64,000 nt of DNA from Oikopleura dioica. Its lineage: Eukaryota; Chordata; Appendicularia; Copelata; Oikopleuridae. The translations under genes and the position numbers were made by a program. The stretch is taken from assembly GCA_907165135.1 (NCBI GenBank), contig OU015568.1, forward strand, positions 2,612,501 through 2,676,500, in the 5' to 3' direction. Within the stretch, counting starts at the first letter, position 1; every line of letters starts with the position of its first letter. The notes below the pieces were generated by a model. The model had not been told where the DNA came from, did not search any database, and saw nothing but the letters and a program-made list of their open reading frames with translations. Positions 1 through 11,785 of this stretch are shown here, one piece after another.

Positions 1-809
1 AGGACCTTCGAATCATTTGAATAAGGAGGTCGCTTCTTTCTTCAAAATCAAGTCAGCCTCGTTGTTTGAAATGAAATGTAAGAAAATTAAAATTTTTATA
101 AGCAATTAGTTGAAAAAAGGAAGAAAAAGTCGATGCAATTATTTTTATAAAATTCTTGTCAAACCTCAGACCAATCAGATTGCCGCGTTCGCCCTGACGG
201 CCAATCAAATTTTGTTAAAAATTGTCTCAAAATTCGACCCGCTATACAGTATAGCCTATACTTGATTCTCAAGAATTATTCAATAAATAGCAATTAAAAG
301 ATTCTGAAATACTTGTTGCCCTCAAAAATGCGCTCGCGAAAATATTATCGACTTTAATTTTTGACAAATAATTACTCAAGAATTCTCGTCGAAAAATGTG
401 GGGCGTTGGCAAAGTCCTGCTTACGTCAAACACAAGTCATATCGTCTTTCTTCTCTTATCTTGTTTTGAGATACAAGCGTTTTCCATGTTAGAGCTCAAG
501 TTCTATTCGCTCGATAAAAGTGTGTTTTGTAATTACAGGATCTGATTATACAGTTCATTCGAGCATCTTCTTGGACCTTCACTTCTCGAGCCCTGAAAAC
601 TGATGTTCATGCATTTTCTCAAGGTCATGTAGCAGTTTTATGTTGTTAGTAAGGTGACATCTAGGTATAGACAGGGTTAGTGAAAGTTAGTTACCATAGA
701 GTTGAACGCTTTAGGGAGAAGGCCTCCGATCCGCTTCCCCGTTTCCCGCGCAGATCACTCTCGGGGAAGTCTTGAAATTTTCCTTAGCGCCTGGTTTGCG
801 CTTGAGGAG

Positions 810-844
810 AATCTCGAGATTCTGAAGATGTGAATCTCGAGATT
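810..844. repeat. paired AATCTCGAGATT palindromes
   Basis: Two identical 12-bp perfect palindromes, AATCTCGAGATT, lie at 810-821 and 833-844, a 23-bp centre-to-centre spacing (about two helical turns). Such an arrangement could be a dimeric protein-binding site, but this is inference. The rest of 1-1022 shows no gene I can support; 932-960 also holds a GC-rich hairpin (TGAGCGACGCT paired with AGCGTCGCTCA). Confidence 0.35.
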
Positions 845-1022
845 TTCTGATGATTCGGCCAATCAGAGAGCCGACAAGGATTTTTGCAATGACTAGGTGC
901 TCTTGCCGCGAAATTGCGCGCGCTCCAGATTGAGCGACGCTCAGGGCCAGCGTCGCTCAGATTCTCCAATCTCCCTTTAGAGCTCAACTCCATGGTAGAT
1001 TAGTGAAGTTGACATGCTCTCT

Positions 1023-2729
1023 CTACCTGTAATATGACTGAAGCTGTTTTTGGATTATTCGTATTCTAAAAAAAATTCTCAATAAAGAAGAATCAACGTT
1101 GGTTTTCTGAGAAAGTTACGTTGTTTTTGCTACTAAAACAGGAACCATAATAAAAAGTTCAAAAGATGTAAACAAATTTTTTTCCAATTCATAAGCTATT
1201 TGACTTACTATGACTATCTACAATCGCAAACTTAATAGTTTTGTCGCACTTACACATATTTAACCGTTGAAAATCATTATGAGATCAATAGTGAATAAAG
1301 TATCTCATTATAAGTAACTTACAATTGAGTTCCTTACTGATCTTCTCCGAATCTTGTCTTTGAAAAAACTTCTGAACTCCGAAGTCAGTATTCCCCAAAA
1401 AAGCGTCATGAAAATCCCTGAAAGAAAAATATTTTATCTTCGCCTACCTAAGAGTAAGAGTACCTTGAGTGCTTTCGAGAATATTGATAAACGCACTCCA
1501 CCACCGAGCGTCAAAATGAAAGAAAACAACCAAATGAACGATTCCAAATAAAACGATCAAGCTCAAAACGCTCTTTGCGTTCTTGAGAAAGATTTCAGAC
1601 CGGCAGCGATTCACGCGTAACGATAGTCTTGTTATATTGATGAGAAGAGTAATGAGCGCCAGGAAACCAGTGCAAAGCATGAGATCTAGAATTATTTGCC
1701 GAAGGCTTGGGGAAAGATAAGCTTACTGATCGGAAGGAAATTAAGGAATAAATCGCATTTGACATTTCCATCCAGGGAGCATTTTGATAAAACAAGAGTA
1801 TCCTCTGTTGGTGCCTTTTTATGGGTTTTTATGGGGGCTTGGAAAAACTAGCAATAATAGAACAGAAAGCCTAAAGAAAGAAAGAACCCATCCCAGAATA
1901 TAGCAAATATATTTCCCAACAGTCAGTGCTGCCGGCACCAACCATCCAATCAGAAGAATCAAGATGTTCCGGACCTCCGATTCTTCGAAAATACTAAAGT
2001 GATACACATACAGCAATTGCAAGGCTTCGATAAAGCTCCAGGTAATAACAGCGAGCCAAAAGAAATGCGATAAAAAATCGGCAATGATGCAGCTTTTTTG
2101 AATTGAGACCATTTTTTCGACAAAACTTGGGTTGAATCGTTGTGAATCGAGTTCTTTGTCGAGGAGAAATTGGCCGGTTTGGGGGAGGATTGATTCGAGT
2201 GCGGCTGGGTCGAAGACGATTGAGGATTCTGAGGCAAGGTGGTGATGGATCAGGGTTTTTAGGACGGAAGAAAGATACCAGGCAAGCATGGATGCGACGA
2301 GGTGGCAGTGGACCTAGATTTTCTGATTAAGGTGGTAGCGACCGTTAATCCAATTCAAGTCCAAAATTATTCCATGAATCATTTGATTGAAAAAGTCGGT
2401 TTTGCACTTAAATATTTTTCATCTTAGAATAAAAAAGAGACACCCTTAAAAATGACGTCAATTGTACCTTTAATCTGGTCGTCTGTCCAAGCCGATTCTG
2501 CCTCATTCTATTGCAAAAGACGAATAACAGCAGGGCAAGAAGAATTATCGACAATGCCATAAGAGCAAATGCGATTTTATCAGAATTCTGAAACGAAATG
2601 CTCGCTTCTGGCTGACTTTCAATCCAGTGTCCATTCACGCAGTTCCGTGGCTGACCTTCTTTTTCAACGCAAATTGAGCTGTTGCACCGAGTTTCGCAGA
2701 AAGATTGGTCAGATTGGCAGCAGATGTTC
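1023..2729 (-). CDS. Class B (secretin-type) G-protein-coupled receptor, 5' end missing
   Basis: A seven-helix receptor expected in the plasma membrane, binding a peptide hormone and signalling through G proteins. Exons (phase-consistent): 2729-2444, 2313-1888, 1802-1727, 1685-1464, 1417-1323 and probably 1106-1023. The first exon gives a Cys-rich ectodomain end (ICCQSDQSFC, then CVNGHW) and TM1. The second gives TM2 (HCHLVASMLAWY), TM3 (SHFFWLAVITWSFIEALQLL) and TM4 with the family signature GWLVPA. Later exons give an extracellular loop with cysteines, TM5 (LLINITRL), TM6 and TM7 with the class B hallmark STQGIFMTLFWG, followed by a basic tail. The signal-peptide exon upstream of 2729 is unresolved; an ATG at about 2886 (MRFFIL) is only a candidate. 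The last exon (cytoplasmic tail) is tentative. Confidence 0.78.
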
Positions 2730-2996
2730 CTTAATTCAATAGATAAGTTAAAATGATGAAATTACTCCTTTTCTAGGATTTGCTTATTTGACATTTCGCA
2801 ATTGTGACCTTGAATTCTGAGCTTATTTTTGAAAGATTCCAAAATATTTGTTGGGTGTTGCCGGGATCTATATAATCAAGGATAAAGAATCGCATTTCAG
2901 TCTTTTTAGGACTCCTAAAACTAGTGGAGAGTACTCACTACAGTATGAAATATTTTTCCTTTAGCCTTTGTGACTTTCTTTTTATAACATTTTAGC

Positions 2997-3513
2997 ATGA
3001 GGATTTGGACAACTCTTTTTGCTGCAATTTATGGTTGCCCTGCTAAAACGGTCATAACCTCTATGACCTCATCGGCCACGAAGGACGATAATAGCGATGG
3101 AACGATTGGTTTAAGGTATGAAAACATAATTTTTAATAAGTTTTTTATGATAAAAATATATTATTAAGGCTCAAAGGGAGAGACGGAGCTTATTCGAGTT
3201 GGATTAACTTGGAAGACCGAAACAAGAATGAACATGAATTAGGTGAAACGGACGTCCTGTATCTCGACCATTATCTTTTTTTTTTGGGTAAATCGAATTC
3301 AAAATTCTTATAAATAACTTATTACCAAATTAAGAACCAATTGTCTCAATCGACATCTCAGAAACAGACGGCGATGGCTGGAGATTTGATCGGATTAAAA
3401 TCGAACTTTCCGGCGCAGAATGTAACACAAGAACGTACTACTTTGGGAACGGCTTTGTTGAAAAAGGAACTATAACTTTGCCTGAAATTTTCGGTGGTCG
3501 ATCTCGATGGTAA
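2997..3513 (+). CDS. Small secreted protein of unknown function
   Basis: Three exons, 2997-3115, 3169-3287 and 3335-3513, join in phase to give 138 aa ending at TAA. The N-terminus (MRIWTTLFAAIYG) looks like a signal peptide. The third exon encodes a compact segment with SETDGDGWRFDRIKIEL and a single late cysteine, reminiscent of the D-x-DGW calcium-type turns seen in some extracellular beta domains, but I do not recognise a family. The ATG directly follows ATTTTAG, which fits a trans-splice acceptor. The gene is divergent from the GPCR gene on the other strand and could share its promoter region. Confidence 0.7.
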
Positions 3514-3573
3514 ACGATGAAAAAAGCATCCCTGATTTTCCCATCCTCCTGATAGCGCTTGATAAATAAAAAC

Positions 3574-3885
3574 TTACATAAGAGGATCATAAAAAGGCAA
3601 GCAGCCTATACTGTCATTCGTCTTAAGCTTTTCCATGTCATTTTTCAGGCAATTGAACGCTTTTTTGAAGGATAAGGCTTGGTTCTGAAGCATCACAATT
3701 TGATTTTTCTCGATCGGATTCAGCGAAGAATTTTTAATTAACACGAAAGAATCCCTAAGTAAGCTGGCCATTTCTTCTTTTTCGTCCATTTTTGATCGTA
3801 AGAGGGACTCGTGGAACGGGTCGGAAGAAATGTACTCCGCCATTTTGTCTTTAAATTCGCCAAATTCTGTTTCGTTCAAACTCAT
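3574..3885 (-). CDS. Small acidic/charged protein, unknown
   Basis: Single-exon frame of 103 aa starting at ATG 3885 (MSLNETEFGEFKDKM), rich in Lys, Glu, Met and Leu with heptad-like spacing, suggesting a mostly helical, possibly coiled-coil soluble protein. No signal peptide or membrane segment. No family recognised. It is convergent with the secreted protein gene ending at 3513, leaving about 60 bp between the stops. Confidence 0.5.
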   Translation of the reverse strand: MSLNETEFGEFKDKMAEYISSDPFHESLLRSKMDEKEEMASLLRDSFVLIKNSSLNPIEKNQIVMLQNQALSFKKAFNCLKNDMEKLKTNDSIGCLPFYDPLM

Positions 3886-4872
3886 TTTCAATTTTCGCTT
3901 CTCTCTCTTTCGTTTCTTCGAATTGAAAATAACTCGTCAATCGAGGGCCGTTGGATCTCTTTTTTGAAAAATTAGAAACTGCGGCTTTGACTCGTATTAC
4001 GCGCTCAAGCTTCATCTGGCGTCAGATTCGGAGCATTTGTCACCCTCTCTAATATAGGTTTAAATATAACTATTTCACTTAAAAATTATAAGTTCGATTA
4101 ATATTTGAATTTTGAGAGCCTGAGTCTATTAGTTTGCGGTTAGGAAAAGGGAAATGGTTCAATACAAGACTGGATAAACTAATGCCTTATTAATGGAAAT
4201 ATTAAAATTGAATATTTGTCAGATGAATAAGCAGGTACAGTCTTTCATACTCTATTCCTGTTTATTCAACATAATCTCTATCAATTTTTTCAATCGAAAA
4301 TGGGGAGCCTTCTTTGTCCTTTACTTCCAGACCCTTGCGCCCCTTGTCCATCCTTAAGGCCACGTATCCTTACTATATTAGTCATAAAATCCTCTAAGAT
4401 TTTGAACGCGCTTTCCTGTTTTTTTTTCTCCCTCTCTAAAAATAACGAAAATAAGATGAAAAAAAAAATCGTGGAATCGTTTTAATAAGACTCGCTCGGT
4501 GATCCGAGTGGCTATGGCGTCAAGACTAATTAACTGTTCCTTAGGCTGGGAAATCATTTCTCTTCTGAACGAGGATGAAGACAACCCTGGATTTATGAGA
4601 TCACATTTCCTCTGAATTAATTGAGATTTTTTATGCTGATTATTGCGAAAAGCTTAGAGTTCATTGGAACGTCTAAAAAGGCTGCCATTAACAATGGTAG
4701 ACATTTAAAATTAGACCATTTTTGCGTTCTTTTTTAAAAAGTTCTAATTTTGTCTTGATTGACCCAGTTCTGACAAAGACCAATTTCGTGCTCTAAAAAT
4801 AATGCTTGCTTCAAATAAAACCGCGAAGTCGATCTTGAAAAAAGGTAAAAAACGTTTTTTGAAACGCGAAAA
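3886..4872. other. Intergenic, no supported gene
   Basis: AT-rich, with stop codons in all frames and only short, low-complexity frames. It holds the upstream regions of the flanking divergent genes. I see no RNA gene or mobile element here. Confidence 0.5.
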
Positions 4873-6041
4873 ATGAAGCTTGCTTTTAGTTTTTCCGCTT
4901 TTTCGGTCAGCAATGCTTTCCAAAGCGTTGACTGGAACGATGGCGATGCTGTTGCTGACACTGGCAACCCGTGCGGTAGTTTTATCCAGTTTGATAAGCC
5001 AGAGGACTTTGGAGCTGGAGGATACAGGAAAAAGAGAGAAAATCAAGCGAAAATCATAAAGAAAAAAAAAGCAGTTTAAAAATTTTTAATGGTTGAAATT
5101 TTGATCTTTTCTATAGTCTTAGTAACGCGACCTGTTCAATCACTTACAAAATGGAGAGTACCATCGAGCATATCAAGGTATCTTCATCCCAATTCTGAGC
5201 TGTTTTTAGGAGATTGAGTTTTCTGCCCCCTGATTGGCTGCGAGGACCCATCCGCCTTCTATAAATGACCTTTCAGACGATTTTGGAGACTTTGCGCACT
5301 CTCTTTCATGATTTTCTTTCACTAATAATTTCTAGCACGCTTTCATCGGTGGCGGAGCATTCATCGAGTCCCCTTCAACTCGTGGCCTGAACGAATTTTC
5401 CGTCTTTGGTTATCCCGGAATCACGAGCGACAGCTTCGACATGGTCATTTTCTGGGACGAAGCAATGGCGAAGATGGACAAGTTCGGCAACGAAACTTGC
5501 GGAACTGGCAACGACTTCGCCCTCCAGTGTACTGGCTTCGAAAGTAAGACCGTTTCGGAATGAGTTCTATTTTTAGAATTTCGCGAGCGGCGCTTTATTT
5601 CTTCTTATTTTAGCTGCGGATCCGCTTTCGAACGATTTGGACGGACACTTCATGGAAACTGTAAACGACTTTAGAAAAACGGCCGGATCAGTTTTGGACT
5701 TTCAAGTCATCGGACCCAAGGCTCACGAACTCGTGACCGTTGCTTTCCTTGATTCTGACGGTTTGTTTTAAGGCAAACCAGCTTTTCTTTAAGAAAATTT
5801 TTAAGGGAACCGATGGCCATGCTACGATTTCAAAGCCGTTTCTGGAATCGCCCCTTACAGCGGATGCCATCCCTCAGGAGGCGCAAACAACACCCAAATC
5901 GACTGTGGAACTAAAAGCCAATTTACGCTCCTGTCCGATGACTACTTCGTCTCGACTTTGATGGGTTTCTCCTGCACCATGAACGATGATTCGTTCCCTG
6001 ATCTGTGGATGTCTCAAATCTCTCGACAAAGTATTCTCTGA
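4873..6041 (+). CDS. Secreted Cys-containing protein, likely lineage-specific
   Basis: Five exons: 4873-5027, 5117-5177, 5336-5543, 5614-5760, 5806-6041. The start MKLAFSFSAFSVSNAF is a signal peptide. Phases close exactly on TGA, giving about 268 aa. Intron 1 (5028-5116) begins GA, not GT (AG|GAAAAAG), and ends TATAG; no GT donor gives an open frame, so it is read as GA-AG. The mature protein has scattered cysteines (NATCSI, ETCGTG, LQCTGF, WPCYDF, YSGCHP, IDCGTK, FSCTM) in an even pattern suggesting disulfides. No family recognised; a secreted matrix or house-type protein is possible but unproven. AATAAA-like signals follow the stop at about 6046 and 6067. Confidence 0.72.
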
Positions 6042-6419
6042 TCGAAAAATAAACACTTCTGGTGACAATAAAATGATTTTATCCATATTTTATTTTTTAA
6101 AGAGAAAACGAGAAAACTTTATTTTCAAGATGGCTCTTGACAATTTGAAGCATTCGTTGACGACCATATTTTCGTTTAGAATTCAAGAAACACGAACAAG
6201 AGAAGTATTTCTATGAAGAAAGCTGATTTACAACCAAGCATGCTCTGAAAAGGGCTCTAGAAACTTTTGATTACTTCTTCTTGCCAATTTTGTGGTCATA
6301 TTCAACCCACTGGTTTTCTTTATCACGCGCTACGTTAAAAGCTTCTCCAATTATGGGTCTTTAGATGCTTCGAATTGCTGGCGACTTGCAGATGAAAACA
6401 AGCGGTTGAACTGTGGTGT

Positions 6420-9373
6420 TTATTGCATTGCTCTAAGCGAAAGCTCGTTATTCTTGTAAAGTAGGGTTAGGTTTTGGAAGAAAAGACTTTCATCAGACAT
6501 TCCTTGTTTGTGCCAACTGACCGATCCGCCATCTTGAAGCACCATCCCAGAGATCTTAGAGATGCCTGCTTTAACACGTAGGATCCCCGTGTAGAGCATA
6601 TCCTCGATGCGGAACTCTCTGTAATCCGTTTCCTTTGCCGCTTCATATATTTTTCTTGCTGCTGATGCTGTGAGAGCGGTTGCTTGCCCGTTACTATAGG
6701 TGGGAATAAAGTACATTGGAGGATAGAGGTCAATCCAGGTATAGTATTTTCCGAAGTACATTGCTGGCGCTTCAGGGATGCATTTTCCTTTAAATATTTG
6801 TCGCGTTATTGTGATTCAAATGAAGGCCAACCTTTTAAACACTTTATTTCAGGTACGGACGGATCCAACTTTTTTAATTGACCCTCCAGCTCGTTGAGCT
6901 TTATGAAAATATCGTCGTCGTGGAAGATCGCATATTTTTTCTTCATACAGCGATCATTGAAAAATTGATAACCAGCAAATGTTTTCATTGGCAAGTTTTC
7001 ATAATTGTCTTCATAATCATATAGCACTATGTCATTGTGTTTTTCGCTCTCAGCTTTGATTTCGTCAGTTAGCCATTTTTCCTCTTGTTATAGCTCACCA
7101 GATATTGTCAATGACAGGGTTCTAAATCGACTAGTCGAGTTTCGACTAAAGTCGAAGTCGAGTCGAGTCTTCGTCGAAAAGACTAGCTCAACTCGACTAG
7201 ACTGGCTGGAAAAATTAGTCGACTCGACTCGACTCGACTTGACCCTATGAGTCAACTAGATTGTCGACTAGTCGAAAAAGTCGAGAGCAATGTTGAGGAA
7301 AAAGTCGAAAATCTAGTCGAATAAGTCGAAAATCTTGTCGAAAAAGTCGAAAATAATCACAATTTTGCTTACGACTTTTCGACTAAATTTCGACTTTTCG
7401 ACTAATTTTCGACTTTTTCGACTAAATTTATATATATTTTCCAGTTTTTCGACTTTTCGACTAATAAATCGATTAAGTCGACTCGACTCGACTCGACTAG
7501 CGATTTCAAAAACGCTTTCGACTCGACACGACTCGACTTGGGATTTTCAGGTAGCCTTTCGACTCGACTCGACTCGACTTCTGATTTTCAGCTCAGATTC
7601 AGAACCCTGAATGTCATAGATCGAAATATTAGGTATTCTATGTAGGTAAGTATCCGTAGCCTTTCCTTTTGACGATGGACTTCCAAGAAGAAAGAACAGA
7701 TGGAAGGAGTCCTGGTATTGCTTCTTTAAAATTTCCATGTAATATTTGCGAATCTCATCTCGCCGAAAAGAGCCCTTCCGGCTCGATTTAATGAAACTGA
7801 CGAAACCATCTCCGCTGCAAGACGGAGGTTGTATAAATTTGACTCGTTTTTGTTGCGAGACAATCTGCGTTTCACGAAGATATTTTGGTAGATTTCGTTT
7901 CGTTGAATGCGCAGTGAAAACTGAATTAGTAATGACATCTATTTGAACAAAAGAAAAGCGTTTACGTTGATATGCTTTGGATATTTTATCCAGAGATAAG
8001 TTCATCTTTTTGTTGAAGCGAATTTCGAATGACTCTGATCCCAAGAAACCACTTAATGGGTTAATGATCGAAGATGGCTGTGTATATTTTTGAGATATTG
8101 ATGCGATTATCCCCATCGACGATCTTATTCGCATGTAAATCATTTTTCCAGTTTCAGGAGTGAACATCATTGCGTCAGCGACGCAAGATTTGCCATTTAC
8201 TGCATTACCACACAAAAGCGTTCCTTTGTTCGGTAACGAAAATCTTTAAGATCCTGATCTGAGTAGTAACTGGTAACTATTGGAATGAGGAGGTGTATCT
8301 TAAGTCTTAGTTCCTTAATGTTCTACCGCTTTCCTGGAGAGCTAGTGGAAACAGTTTCTATTCCATCTTGAATCGTTGTTATGTCAATGATGTTGAGGCT
8401 GTTTGCGATCCAGAAAATAGCACTGTACTGCGACCACTTTCCCTCGTAGGCATTTTGAAGAGAAGCTAATGGCATGTAAGAAGTAACACGAAAATCGTCG
8501 AAAACGTTCTCGTTTGGGTCAGGAAAGTTGCCATAGAACTGAACGTCGACTTTTAATGATGGATTGAGCTTCATTGCAAGACGCGCCATGTGACGGTGCA
8601 TCATGCGGATATCCGATGACACCTCTTGAAGCGTTTCATGACTTGAGCTCGGTGTGCTCACCACCAATAATACACTTTTAAACGGCTTTTCCAATAATTT
8701 GGTTTTTATGGAGAATAAACAAAGCAAGTGTCAATAATAAAGATGACTGATGGAATCAGTCTGATTCCATCGAAACCCAAATTAAGGGGGGAGTCGTCAA
8801 TATAGAAATTTTTCGAGTCCGATTGAAATTAATCAAAAATTAAAAAAAAATAAAACTCAAATTTTTCATCAAAATCTCACTTTTCAAGCGCAATTTTGAA
8901 AGCTTTCCTCTGAAATTTGAGAAAAATGATCAACACGAATTCTGTAGCTCTTCTGACGAGCTCTCAGAATCTGGAAAGAAAATTTAAATTCCGGTTTTCT
9001 CAAAACCGATGACTACCCCCTTAAGGGCGGATAAAGCCGAGTGCCTGTGTTTTATCGGAATATCCTGGAGTGGAACTTCCGTGTCTTCTATCGCGTCGAA
9101 GATAGATTGAAGAGCAATGAGGCCTCCGTCTTCTTTGCCATTATCCCAGAAGTCTTCCTTCTCGTTCTGATCCTTTGGATTCTCTTTCCTTTCAAATAAT
9201 TCTCCGTGCAAATTATTCGACAATCGTATATTTTGGCAAGTGACCGAGTCGTATCTTGAATACTGGAGAATATTCAGCAAAATAAGACATATACAGAGCA
9301 GTGTCAATCTAAATATTCAAGGCCTGCTTTGACAAAATGCTCAAAATTCTTACTTGTGACCCTTTACAAGCAT
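6420..9373 (-). CDS. GT31-family glycosyltransferase with a large extra N-terminal region
   Basis: Type II Golgi protein of about 622 aa, likely adding a hexose or N-acetylhexosamine in beta-1,3 linkage (family knowledge). Exons: 9373-9354, 9308-9017, 8685-8327, 8243-7666, 7083-6832, 6787-6420; every phase matches. N-terminus MLVKGHKLTLLCICLILLN is a signal anchor. The C-terminal half has the GT31 pattern: FVSFIKSSRKGSFRRDEIRK, FFLLGS, HNDIVLYDYEDNYENL, the metal-binding HDDDIF (near residue 470), then GQATALTAS and RIEDMLYTG. Residues about 105-390 (LLVVSTPSSSHETLQ onward) precede the catalytic domain and match no family I can name. Intron 4 (7084-7665) is GA-AG and contains a hAT-like MITE; intron 2 contains another MITE. 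Confidence 0.8.
7115..7609. mobile_element. hAT-like MITE filled with GTCGA simple repeats
   Basis: The termini are inverted: CAGGGTTCT at 7115 and AGAACCCTG ending 7609. The interior is a dense, degenerate array of TCGAC/TCGAAAA motifs, many as tandem GACTC. CAGGGTTC-type ends are typical of hAT elements. I could not see an intact 8-bp target duplication (flanks GTCAATGA and AATGTCAT). It lies wholly inside intron 4 of the GT31 gene. Confidence 0.7.
8786..9020. mobile_element. TTAA-flanked MITE inside GT31 intron 2
   Basis: Inverted ends GGGGGGAGTCGTC (left) and, read inward from the right, GGGGGTAGTCATC, each bordered by TTAA (8782-8785 and 9021-9024), which looks like the target duplication. 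About 235 bp, non-coding. The right end overlaps the 5' splice site of GT31 exon 2. Confidence 0.65.
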
Positions 9374-10229
9374 ATTTAAAAGGGATGTCCCTTTCCGGGA
9401 GATTTTTTGCATGACGCTCCAAGTCTAAAGAGTTTGTGTATTCTTCCGTGGTGAATTTCTCTACTTCTCTGGGAACTTCAGATCACCGATGAATGGTGTG
9501 TTTTTTCCTCTCATAAAAACCGATAATTACTTTATTTGTCTTCCCCTCGATCGGGAAGAGTTATTCGCTTTCGTAAAACTACAGATGAAAAAAGTTGCGT
9601 CACATCTTGGAGGCGCCATTTCGATTCATCCCCGGGCAAGGAACGATGAGAAAGCGCGTGGGCACCCATGCCGGTAGTACAATTGTACAATTTCTGCCCC
9701 TCGGTCCTAAGATGCCGGGGTCAAGTCTAGGGTTACTTAGGGTTACCTAAGTTAAATATCAATCGAATCATATAAGCGCATAATTGTTCAATATACACAC
9801 ATGCAAGTTGTCATTACCGTCAAGACAAATATTTTAAATCACTCACTAAAAGTCCATTCTGAACATAACTGAATGATATAGAGTCTGGTTTTGAATAACG
9901 ATATCAAAAAACGTGATGGTAATAAACTTACGACTGATATAGATTCAGGAATTACCTGATGGCGAGTCTAACTCTGGAATGCTATGTGAATTTTCCATTC
10001 TTTTTTTTTCACACCGACTCGGTGTGATTCAGTTTGACACGGAATGCTTCCTTGTTTTTTGTTTGTCAACTCAACAGGCGAACAATATCGGAATTGAAAA
10101 ATCATCAACATCAGCTTTTTGAAAAGAAACAAACAAGTTCAAAAACGCCCGAATCAAGAAAATTTGAATTTTCCACAAATAATTATTATTTTTTTGTCAC
10201 GACTAAGTCCTTTTATTTTGCTTATTAGG
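9374..10229. other. Intergenic with short telomere-like repeat
   Basis: No convincing gene. Positions 9728-9748 read GGGTTACTTAGGGTTACCTAA-like, two copies related to the TTAGGG telomere unit. A run of T follows at about 10000. Confidence 0.45.
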
Positions 10230-11384
10230 TCAGTTATATTTTAAAGCATTTAAATAATCTTTACACACAAGATCAACCAAGAATTTCTCTTCCTCGCTGA
10301 TCTGATCTTTCCATTGAGACACAATTTCTGAAGAATTTCTTGAAGTTCCGTACTCTTTTGCTGGCCCTATGATAAAATTAAGGTTCAAGTCACAAATAAA
10401 AATAGACCTAAACTTCCTGCTGTATTTTTCTGGATCCAGTCATGAATATTCGGCGGACAATTCCATTTCAGAAAATCATAAACATCATTTGCGTTCTTTA
10501 TTGGATGAAGCGCGAATTCTTCGAATTTCAAGGACATCAATCTTGAGCGCAAATGAAAGTTCTCTTCATAAAAAGCGTGTTGTTCCAATTTTTCAGTGCA
10601 AAAGCGATTGATATTCGAATAATAGTTAATTAGAGCTCCGGCCTTTTTTCTGCTCAAAAATACTGGCCTTGAGTCCCTAAAAACAAATTTTAAAGAAAAC
10701 TAAAAAAAAAAAAATTTTGCCTGAAAAAGAGCAAAACTCTCAAATCAATTTTTCTTCGCTCTGCTTCTTTTAACAAAACATCTATGTTTGCTACTTTGAT
10801 AGTCTTGATAACTCTCTTCTTTTTCCGACAAAGATCTTCCACCTCGTTTATTCTTATCGGCCTGCAGTTTCTCCCTCGATCGCAAAATTTTTCTGCCAGG
10901 AGTCGGTCCCTCTCTTCAAATATGATTTTATCCCCTTCTGGGCGTTGAATTAAGTAAGGATTGGTAAATTTGCATTGAAAAAGATCAAGGATGAATGAAA
11001 CCCATTGTTGCTCTGTAATAATATAATGTCCATTCTTTTTTGTAAACAGGTTGTGATCAGGCTCGAATAGCTAAGAAAAAATATCAAATTGAATTGTAGT
11101 GGAAGCAAAAGACTTACGTAGAGAATTTCATTATTTTGATTGAAAATCTCTGCCAAAAACGAAGACCCAGTTCTGTATGCTGTCGCTAGAAGAACATTCT
11201 CAGCTGGAGGCAGTTCCTCAATCTGTTTCTCTTCAATCTGTTTTCCTTCAGGACTCAATCTTGTCGGCGGAAATATTCCCTGTAAAGATTCTGCATCCGT
11301 TGCCTCCAAAAAGAGAATAACATCAATCGTTGCGAAGAAAATAAGAAAAAATAAGAGTATAAGATTTATCTCTCTATTTTCCAT
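10230..11384 (-). CDS. Carbohydrate sulfotransferase (Sulfotransfer_1/CHST type)
   Basis: Golgi type II enzyme that transfers sulfate from PAPS to a glycan; 338 aa. Exons: 11384-11118, 11070-10721, 10676-10414, 10366-10230. After a short cytosolic MENREIN comes a membrane anchor (LILLFFLIFF). The 5'-phosphosulfate-binding loop is ATAYRTGSSF (residues 67-76) and the 3'-phosphate-binding motif is RDSRPVFLSR. The C-terminus has the usual SEIVSQWKDQ and late Cys-Lys region. Intron 2 (10677-10720) is GC-AG. For intron 3, GT (exon end 10414) and GA (exon end 10417) donors both keep phase; the GT form is given. Acceptor sugar cannot be told from sequence. Confidence 0.86.
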
Positions 11385-11785
11385 TTTTCGTCAACCTCTT
11401 GTCATGTTAAATTCTTTCGTTTTCAGCTTTTATTTTGAGCCTTTTCAACTTTATTTTAGACTTCAGAAAGCGCCGCAAGCAATGACATGTGAAGTGCTAG
11501 ATTTGTGCGCCGACCGACTCGTTCTTTTTTCGCATGGTCAAAAATTGATATTGATCAGTTGATCCTTCATCAAATTAGTTATCTTTTCATGGTCTCTCGC
11601 TGTGAATATCGAGCACTGAGCGCCCTCTTTTGGCGCCTGTTTGAAATAAAAAGCCGCGCAACTCATATTTCAATCATCATTCTAAAATGATTCAATACTC
11701 TGATTATCAAAAGGGTTTGCATAGTCCAACCGTTGCTCTTTCAAATCTCATCAGAAAATAAATAATAAAAAAAAAGACTTTCAAA

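Noticed and set aside
784..993. Minus-strand 69-codon frame
   Set aside because: It runs through the GC-rich hairpin and palindromes, with no signal or family.
9728..9748. Telomere at this position
   Set aside because: Only two imperfect TTAGGG-like units; an interstitial trace at most. The same applies to the CCCTAA units near 60332.
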